Shown here piece after piece: positions 59,106 to 64,000 of a DNA stretch of 64,000 nucleotides. The stretch comes from DAOUJW01 sp034421015 (GTDB taxonomy: Bacteria > Chloroflexota > Dehalococcoidia > Lucifugimonadales > UBA2985): the NCBI GenBank assembly GCA_034421015.1, contig DAOUKT010000010.1, forward strand, positions 1-64,000, read 5' to 3'. Within the stretch, counting starts at the first letter, position 1. Each line of letters opens with the position of its first letter. The notes below the pieces were generated by a model that saw only the letters and a list, made by a program, of their open reading frames with translations, searched no databases and was not told the origin of the DNA. A program made the position numbers and the translations under genes.

Positions 59106-60113
59106 ATGATTAGAGACGTTTTTGGCAGGCTGCTTCAGGATCTGCGGATATCGGTCACCGACCGGTGCAACTTCCGCTGCCCCTACTGCATGCCCGCGGA
59201 GATATACGGCGAAAGATACCAGTTCCTCCCGCGCGCCGACCTGCTCACCTTTGAGGAGATTGCCCGTCTCGCCCGGATATTCGCGGGCCTTGGGACAACC
59301 AAGATCAGGCTCACGGGAGGCGAGCCGCTGGTGAGGAGCGGCGTCGAGAACCTCGTCGCCCTGCTGACCCGGGTTGACGGCATCAAGGACCTGACTCTGA
59401 CAACCAACGGCTACCTGCTTGCCCAGCAGGCGCAAGCGCTGAAGGACGCCGGCCTGCAGAGGGTGACGGTGAGCCTGGACAGCCTTGACGACGACATCTT
59501 TGGTGAGATGAACGGCCGGGGGTATGGCGTGCAGCGGGTGCTGGACGGCATTGAGACGGCCAGGGAGGTCGGCCTTGACCCCATCAAGGTGAACGCGGTT
59601 GTCCAGAAGGGCGTCAACGACCACACGCTCCTTGACCTGCTCCGGCACTTCAAGGGCACGGGCGTCATCGTCCGCTTCATTGAGTACATGGACGTGGGGA
59701 ACCTCAACGGGTGGAAGCTGGACCAGGTGGTGCCGTCGGCGGAGTTGGTGCAGATGATAAACGAGGAGTTGCCGATTGAGCCGGTAGACAAGAACTACCG
59801 CGGCGAGGTTGCGGACCGCTACAGGTACGTCGACGGCAGCGGCGAGATAGGGTTCATTTCGTCTGTGACAGAGGCCTTCTGCAGCGACTGCACCCGGGCG
59901 CGGCTCTCCACCGACGGCAAGCTGTTCACCTGCCTCTTTGCCAGCGACGGCCGGGACCTGCGAGCCCCGATGAGGGACGGCGCGACGGACGAGGAGCTTG
60001 AGGCGCTGATTACGGACGTTTGGAATCGCCGGGTGGACAGGTACTCGGAGATAAGGGCTTCGCTGACCACGCCCCCGCAGCGGAAAGTGGAGATGTACCA
60101 GATAGGCGGGTAG
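59106..60113 (+). CDS. moaA: GTP 3',8-cyclase MoaA
   Basis: 335 residues. Radical SAM enzyme for the first molybdopterin step. The N-terminal cluster is in DRCNFRCPYCMP near 20, the second cluster in EAFCSDCTRARLSTDGKLFTC near 258-278 (two motifs, FCSDC and LFTC), and the chain ends in the functional GG dipeptide (YQIGG). Partner moaC lies 0.9 kb downstream inside a fusion; the DUF6338 pair separates them. Confidence 0.96.
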   Translation: MIRDVFGRLLQDLRISVTDRCNFRCPYCMPAEIYGERYQFLPRADLLTFEEIARLARIFAGLGTTKIRLTGGEPLVRSGVENLVALLTRVDGIKDLTLTTNGYLLAQQAQALKDAGLQRVTVSLDSLDDDIFGEMNGRGYGVQRVLDGIETAREVGLDPIKVNAVVQKGVNDHTLLDLLRHFKGTGVIVRFIEYMDVGNLNGWKLDQVVPSAELVQMINEELPIEPVDKNYRGEVADRYRYVDGSGEIGFISSVTEAFCSDCTRARLSTDGKLFTCLFASDGRDLRAPMRDGATDEELEALITDVWNRRVDRYSEIRASLTTPPQRKVEMYQIGG

Positions 60114-60187
60114 GGGGTGGGGCATCAGACTCTGGACATATTTGACTTTCAATTTAGTCCAGCTACTGGATTCAGAGGAGGCATGGC

Positions 60188-60322
60188 ATGACTCAAGGAA
60201 ACTCCCAAAAGGAAGGTGAACCACTCAAAAAGGGGTATGAGCACAAGCCACGTCCTCAAAGACCTGCTGCGTCCCCGCCGCCGCCACCCCCACCACCGCC
60301 GGTGCCACCTAGACGTTCCTAG
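60188..60322 (+). CDS. Proline-rich micropeptide paired with DUF6338
   Basis: 44 residues, too short for routine gene finding. A very strong ribosome-binding site (AGAGGAGG) lies 6 nt before the ATG. Charged N-terminal half (EGEPLKKGYEHKPRPQRP), then a run of nine prolines and PPRRS. It ends 19 bp before the DUF6338 gene and shares its low GC. Probably cytosolic; the polyproline run would need EF-P. Confidence 0.6.
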   Translation: MTQGNSQKEGEPLKKGYEHKPRPQRPAASPPPPPPPPPVPPRRS

Positions 60323-60341
60323 CAAAGGGACTTGAAGCTGA

Positions 60342-60965
60342 ATGAGCGTATCAGATCTTCCTCTTGTACTCTTTCTGCTTTTACCCGGATTCCTGACTAT
60401 AAATGTAGCTTTTCTGGTAGGCCGATTACGGAGATTGTCTACATTTCAAGCTTCTCTCTGGAGCCTAGCAGTTAGCCTGCTTCTGCTTACTATTGTGTAC
60501 CTTGGTTATCTTTATTTTGTGGGTCCTTCCCCTGTAGGAGCGGAACGTCCAAACCTGCTACAGATACTTGTAAATCCTATTCTTGTCCCGGGGCGAGTTT
60601 GGGTTCTTCTGTATGTGTTTGCTCTATTGGCTGGCGTTCTATTTGGGATTGCAGACAGAAAGGGAGTAGTTGACAGGGTCTTTCTTTGGGCGGGTGTTGA
60701 CCTTAGCAGACGAGGAGACATTTGGAGTTATCAATTTAGAAATGCCAACAATGTGCGGGTATACCTGAACGACGGAACTTTGCTTGTGGGCTGGCCAGAA
60801 TACTACTCTACCGATAGGTCACAACCAGGGCCTGAAGTGTATCTGACTGAGGCGAAGATTTGGGATATCGACAAGGCGAAGTGGGTAGATGTAACAGGCG
60901 TAAAGGGGATTCTTCTGGACGCCAGTGCTATAAATAGAATAGAGTTTCTGGCCTCACCCGACTAA
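60342..60965 (+). CDS. DUF6338-like membrane protein
   Basis: 207 residues. Three membrane spans (about 7-27, 37-61, 82-104) with the 'FLLLPGF' start typical of DUF6338, then a soluble domain of about 95 residues (VRVYLNDGTLLVGWPEYYS, VYLTEAKIWD). Function unknown; such genes are scattered in accessory regions. GC content is well below moaA and rnhA-moaC, suggesting insertion into the molybdopterin cluster. Confidence 0.7.
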   Translation: MSVSDLPLVLFLLLPGFLTINVAFLVGRLRRLSTFQASLWSLAVSLLLLTIVYLGYLYFVGPSPVGAERPNLLQILVNPILVPGRVWVLLYVFALLAGVLFGIADRKGVVDRVFLWAGVDLSRRGDIWSYQFRNANNVRVYLNDGTLLVGWPEYYSTDRSQPGPEVYLTEAKIWDIDKAKWVDVTGVKGILLDASAINRIEFLASPD

Positions 60966-61003
60966 GCAGATGTACGTGCAGACTCACGCAAGGAGACAGT
61001 GCT

Positions 61004-61882
61004 ATGATCAACATCTACACGGACGGCGCCTGCCAGGACAACCCGGGCCCCGGAGGATGGGCGGCCATCGTTGAGCAGGACGGCGAAAGCAGGGAGCTTG
61101 CGGGCCGCGAGGAGAGGACCACCAACAACCGGATGGAGATTATGGCAGCCATCAAGGGCCTGGAGGCCACACCCGAAGGCTCAAGCGTCACTCTCCACAG
61201 CGACAGCCGCTACCTGGTCAACACCATGACCAGGGGCTGGAAGCGCAACGTCAACACCGACCTGTGGGAACGCCTGGACGCCCTGGTGGCCGGCCGAGAG
61301 GTCAAGTGGCAGTGGGTCCGGGGACACGCGGGCCATCTACAGAACGAGCGCGCCGACAGGCTGGCAACAGGCAAGGCGGACGTCGTGCAGCAACAGGAGG
61401 ATAGCCCGCGGTTGACCCACCTTGACGAGCAGGGCAGGGCAAGAATGGTGGACGTGGGCTGGAAGCCGGATACCGAGCGGGAGGCCGTGGCCAGGGGCGC
61501 GGTGTCGATGCAGGAGGAGACCCTGGCGCTCATCAAGAGAGGCGGCGTGGAGAAGGGCGACGTGCTGGCAGTAGCTCGACTGGCGGGCATTATGGCCGCC
61601 AAGCGCACCGCCGAGCTCATCCCGCTATGCCATCCCCTGCCGCTGGACCAGGTGGACGTGGCACTTGAGCTTAGCGAGCCGACAAGCCAGGTGCACATCA
61701 CGGCCACGGCCCGCACCACGGCGAAGACTGGGGTTGAGATGGAGGCGCTTACTGCCGTCTCGGTGGCGGCTCTGACCATCTACGACATGTGCAAGGCCGT
61801 GGACAGAGGGATGCGGATAGAGGCGGTGAGGCTCGTGAGAAAGACCGGCGGCAAGAGCGGAGAGATAGTCCTGGAGGACTAG
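61004..61882 (+). CDS. rnhA-moaC: RNase HI fused to MoaC (cyclic pyranopterin monophosphate synthase)
   Basis: 292 residues in one uninterrupted frame. Residues 1-127 are a full RNase HI with all four acidic residues: IYTDGACQDNPGPGGWA, NNRMEIMAAI, LHSDSRYLVN and GHAGHLQNERADRLA. From about 135 it is a full-length MoaC: LTHLDEQGRARMVDVG, LIPLCHPLPLDQVDV, KTGVEMEALTAVSVAALTIY and CKAVDRGMRI. The MoaC part starts at its normal N-terminus, so nothing is lost at the junction. The two activities, RNA:DNA hybrid cleavage and molybdopterin synthesis, have no obvious link. Confidence 0.93.
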   Translation: MINIYTDGACQDNPGPGGWAAIVEQDGESRELAGREERTTNNRMEIMAAIKGLEATPEGSSVTLHSDSRYLVNTMTRGWKRNVNTDLWERLDALVAGREVKWQWVRGHAGHLQNERADRLATGKADVVQQQEDSPRLTHLDEQGRARMVDVGWKPDTEREAVARGAVSMQEETLALIKRGGVEKGDVLAVARLAGIMAAKRTAELIPLCHPLPLDQVDVALELSEPTSQVHITATARTTAKTGVEMEALTAVSVAALTIYDMCKAVDRGMRIEAVRLVRKTGGKSGEIVLED

Positions 61883-61993
61883 GCAGCGTCCGGCCGAGTC
61901 GTTGCGATTGCATGGACGGATTGTCTCACGGCGGAGGCTCTGGGTGACGTGCGCAGCCTTAAACGCTCCTTCCTGTTGGAATGTTGTCTTCTG

Positions 61994-62002
61994 TGTCATA
62001 AT
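61994..62002 (+). promoter_or_regulatory. Extended -10 promoter of the MFS gene
   Basis: TGT-CATAAT, 54 bp before the ATG at 62056. Confidence 0.5.
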
Positions 62003-62055
62003 GCCTGTGGCCCGCGCCGGTGGGCACTTTCGCGAGAGGACGGAGGAGCGGCCCC

Positions 62056-63348
62056 ATGGAGGGATCGACTGCTTCCGGGGCAACTGCCGAGCGACGCGGC
62101 CTGTTCTACGGATGGTGGCTCGTTGTCGTGGCAATGATCACCATAGCGCTGTCCAACGGAGCGGCCGCCCACGGGCTTGGGGTGTTTTTCGTTGCGCTGG
62201 AGCGCCACTTCGGGTGGAGCAGGACTGTGCTATCCGGCGCATTCGCCCTGGCCCGGCTTGAAGGAACGGTCATGGGGCCGGTGGAAGGGTACCTGACCGA
62301 CCGGTTCGGGTCCCGGCGGATGGTGCTCACCGGCTTCTCCATTCTTGGGTTTGGGTTCCTTCTGTTCAGCTTCACCAACGGCATTGCCAGCTTCTACATA
62401 GCCTTCATGGTCATAGCAGTCGGCATGGGGTTGGGCGGCTTCCTGCCGATGATTGCCGCGGTGAACAACTGGTTCGTGCGTCGTCGGAGCATAGCCATAG
62501 CCTCGGCGGGCATGGGCAACTACATGGGAGGAGTCCTTGTCCCGGTCCTGGCCCTGGGAATCGGGTTACTGGGATGGCGAGGGATAGCCTTCGCGCTGGG
62601 CCTGATGTTCCTGGCTCTGGCCTTTCCCCTGACCCGCTTTATAAGGAATCGACCGGAGGAGTACGGGCAGCGGCCGGACGGCGAGCTCACTCCGCCGCGC
62701 GGCTCGGGTGTGGTGGTCCCGGCCTACGGAGAGGGCGATTTCACCGCGCGCCAGGCCATGCGCACGTCCGCTTTCTGGCTGATCACCTTCAGCCACGGGC
62801 TGAGCGCGATGGTAGTTGGGGCGTTGCAGGTACACTCCATACCAATGCTCTACGACGCCGGGCTGTCCCTTGAGCTGGCTAGCACGGTGGTAGTGGTCTA
62901 CACCTTTGTTGGAATGGGGTCCCGAATTGTGGGAGGGTACCTGGGAGACCGGTTCTCCAAGACGGTGATAATCTTCGTCTTCTCCACAGTTCAGGCCTTT
63001 GGCGTCGTGGCTGCGGTGGGCATAGGGAGCTTTGCGACAGCGCTGCCATTCGCCGTGATGTTCGGATTCGGTTGGGGCGGACGCGGCGCGCTCTTCACCG
63101 CGCTGAGGGGCGACTACTTCGGGCGCAAGGCCTTCGCCACCATATTCGGCCTGTCGGCGTTCTTCCTGAGCGGGGTCTCCGTGATATCGCCGCTGTTTGC
63201 GGGTTACCTCTTCGACCTGCAGGGAAGCTATCGAACGCCGCTTCTGATACTTGCGGCGATCAACCTGTTTGGAGGCTTTCTCGTCCTGTTTTCCAGAAAA
63301 CCCGCTTTGCCTGGGGCTATTGGCGTTGACCGGACGAAAAGTATGTGA
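62056..63348 (+). CDS. MFS transporter (monocarboxylate/oxalate-antiporter-like)
   Basis: 430 residues from the ATG at 62056 behind GGAGGAG. Twelve membrane spans in two halves. FYGWWLVVVAMI at the first span, FGWSRTVLSGAFALARL, the loop motif GYLTDRFGSRRMVLTGF between spans 2 and 3, and GGYLGDRFSKTVIIF in the second half. The pattern fits the OxlT/monocarboxylate branch. Substrate not predictable. The gene precedes the ATP synthase operon. Confidence 0.85.
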   Translation: MEGSTASGATAERRGLFYGWWLVVVAMITIALSNGAAAHGLGVFFVALERHFGWSRTVLSGAFALARLEGTVMGPVEGYLTDRFGSRRMVLTGFSILGFGFLLFSFTNGIASFYIAFMVIAVGMGLGGFLPMIAAVNNWFVRRRSIAIASAGMGNYMGGVLVPVLALGIGLLGWRGIAFALGLMFLALAFPLTRFIRNRPEEYGQRPDGELTPPRGSGVVVPAYGEGDFTARQAMRTSAFWLITFSHGLSAMVVGALQVHSIPMLYDAGLSLELASTVVVVYTFVGMGSRIVGGYLGDRFSKTVIIFVFSTVQAFGVVAAVGIGSFATALPFAVMFGFGWGGRGALFTALRGDYFGRKAFATIFGLSAFFLSGVSVISPLFAGYLFDLQGSYRTPLLILAAINLFGGFLVLFSRKPALPGAIGVDRTKSM

Positions 63349-63378
63349 TAGTATGCACAAAATTCGGTGTACCCTTTG

Positions 63379-63624
63379 ATGGGCAGAGGAACGCTGGTCA
63401 CAGTCCTGCAATTGGTGGGGGTGGGGTGGTACGTAGCGGTCTGCATAGTCGGAGGGCTGTTAGTGGGGCTGTGGCTTGATAGAAGGCTGGACGTTGTTCC
63501 GGTCTTCACCCTGGGAGGGATTCTGTTCGGCACGGTGCTGGCGTTCTACGGGATATACAAGATGATCCTTCCCATATTGACCAGTAGCAGCGAAGGCGCA
63601 GATAAGGGAAACGAGGAGCAATAG
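63379..63624 (+). CDS. AtpZ/AtpI-like small membrane protein of the ATP synthase operon
   Basis: 81 residues from the ATG at 63379 (GTG 63367 possible). Two membrane helices joined by GLWLDRRLDVVP, the AtpZ/'ATPase gene 1' pattern, then an acidic tail. It stands directly before atpB, the usual place for this assembly or Mg-linked factor. Confidence 0.8.
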   Translation: MGRGTLVTVLQLVGVGWYVAVCIVGGLLVGLWLDRRLDVVPVFTLGGILFGTVLAFYGIYKMILPILTSSSEGADKGNEEQ

Positions 63625-63631
63625 CCTCGCC

Positions 63632-64000
63632 ATGTCGGGTTCAGCCAAGCGAATTGTAGCGCTGAGCGGAATTGTGGTCCTGGCCCTGTTGCTGGCCGGA
63701 TTTGTGACCGGAGCAGTGGGGACTGCGCTCTTTTCCGGTGAGGACGCGGACCCGCCGTTCGTGTCTCAGCCGTCTCCGCACATCCCTCCCCAGAAGCTGA
63801 CAGTAGCCAAGTGCGAAGACAAGAATCACGAGTACTACAGCCCCATAGACGGAGAATGCAATCCCGGCGATAAGGCCAAGTACGACATATCGGAGAAGGA
63901 CGGGTTCGTCATCACCAACACGCTCCTGTCCGCCTGGTTTGTGTCCCTGCTTTTGATAGCCGTGTTCTTCTTCGCGACGCGTCGCATGGAGGTGGTGCCA
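63632..64000 (+). CDS. atpB: ATP synthase F0 subunit a (AtpB), N-terminal part
   Basis: 123 codons to the right edge, 7 bp after the AtpZ-like gene. One N-terminal membrane span (about 8-32), a polar loop with two cysteines (KCEDKNHEYYSP, GECNPGDK), then the recognisable start of subunit a: FVITNTLLSAWFVSLLLIAV and RRMEVVP. The first ~85 residues are longer than in many AtpB proteins. The proton-channel residues lie beyond the window. Confidence 0.85.
   Translation, partial: MSGSAKRIVALSGIVVLALLLAGFVTGAVGTALFSGEDADPPFVSQPSPHIPPQKLTVAKCEDKNHEYYSPIDGECNPGDKAKYDISEKDGFVITNTLLSAWFVSLLLIAVFFFATRRMEVVP

Overview
The window is about 64 kb of GC-rich, gene-dense bacterial DNA. Its gene content points to a Chloroflexota lineage of the Dehalococcoidia/SAR202 kind. 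The reasons are a futalosine menaquinone operon (mqnE-A-C-D), heme synthesis through siroheme (a fused AhbA/AhbB siroheme decarboxylase), an archaeal-type fructose-1,6-bisphosphate aldolase/phosphatase, lipoproteins with long T/P/A/E-rich linkers, and a selenocysteine system (tRNA-Sec plus a SelD that is itself a selenoprotein). This placement is inferred from gene content; there is no rRNA in the window.

Layout. 0-3.6 kb: 3' part of a pst phosphate-transport operon with phoU. 3.6-9.3 kb: tRNA-Gly, a PH-like membrane protein, selD (read through an in-frame UGA), cysK, trpA, an AroH-type chorismate mutase and three small unknown genes. 9.3-13.2 kb: the menaquinone operon behind a textbook promoter and a 20-bp operator palindrome. 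13.4-18.7 kb: surE, panC-panB with a DUF2520 reductase candidate, and a P1/S58 peptidase. 18.7-20.9 kb: lower-GC accessory patch (membrane peptide, lipoprotein, HEPN-like protein, retropepsin-like protease). 20.9-26.2 kb: two tandem alpha/beta hydrolases, a GlcG-like protein, cysD-cysN behind a structured leader with an intrinsic terminator, and a Cu/Zn SOD lipoprotein. 26.2-34.6 kb: a hydantoinase-B remnant abutting tRNA-Sec, trxA, gltX, rluD, lspA, rimI, a leucine-rich-repeat lipoprotein, a cyclophilin lipoprotein and an unknown protein. 34.9-42.6 kb: acnA, a second retropepsin-like protease, a DUF104 antitoxin-like protein, a threonine synthase / NIL / CysO-like cluster, tgt and an OsmC protein. 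42.6-49.9 kb: tetrapyrrole operon (HTH regulator, ahbAB, cysG-N, hemA, hemC, cobA-hemD, hemB). 49.9-56.8 kb: an NDT-like protein, a third retropepsin-like protease, a giant lipoprotein with eight Cache-like domains and, divergent from it, an NCS2-type permease with a C-terminal ATPase-like domain. 57-64 kb: fbp, rdgB, moaA, a DUF6338 pair, a fused RNase H-MoaC, an MFS transporter and the start of the ATP synthase operon.

Working together. The menaquinone, tetrapyrrole, molybdopterin (moaA, moaC) and ATP-synthase genes describe a respiring cell. cysDN, cysK and the CysO-like carrier form the sulfur-assimilation side, and selD with tRNA-Sec provide selenocysteine. Intergenic spaces carry at least two families of dispersed palindromic repeats. 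The least explained material is the eight-Cache lipoprotein with its divergent permease-ATPase gene, the cysDN leader, the thrC-NIL-CysO cluster with a masked C-terminus, and the RNase H-MoaC fusion.
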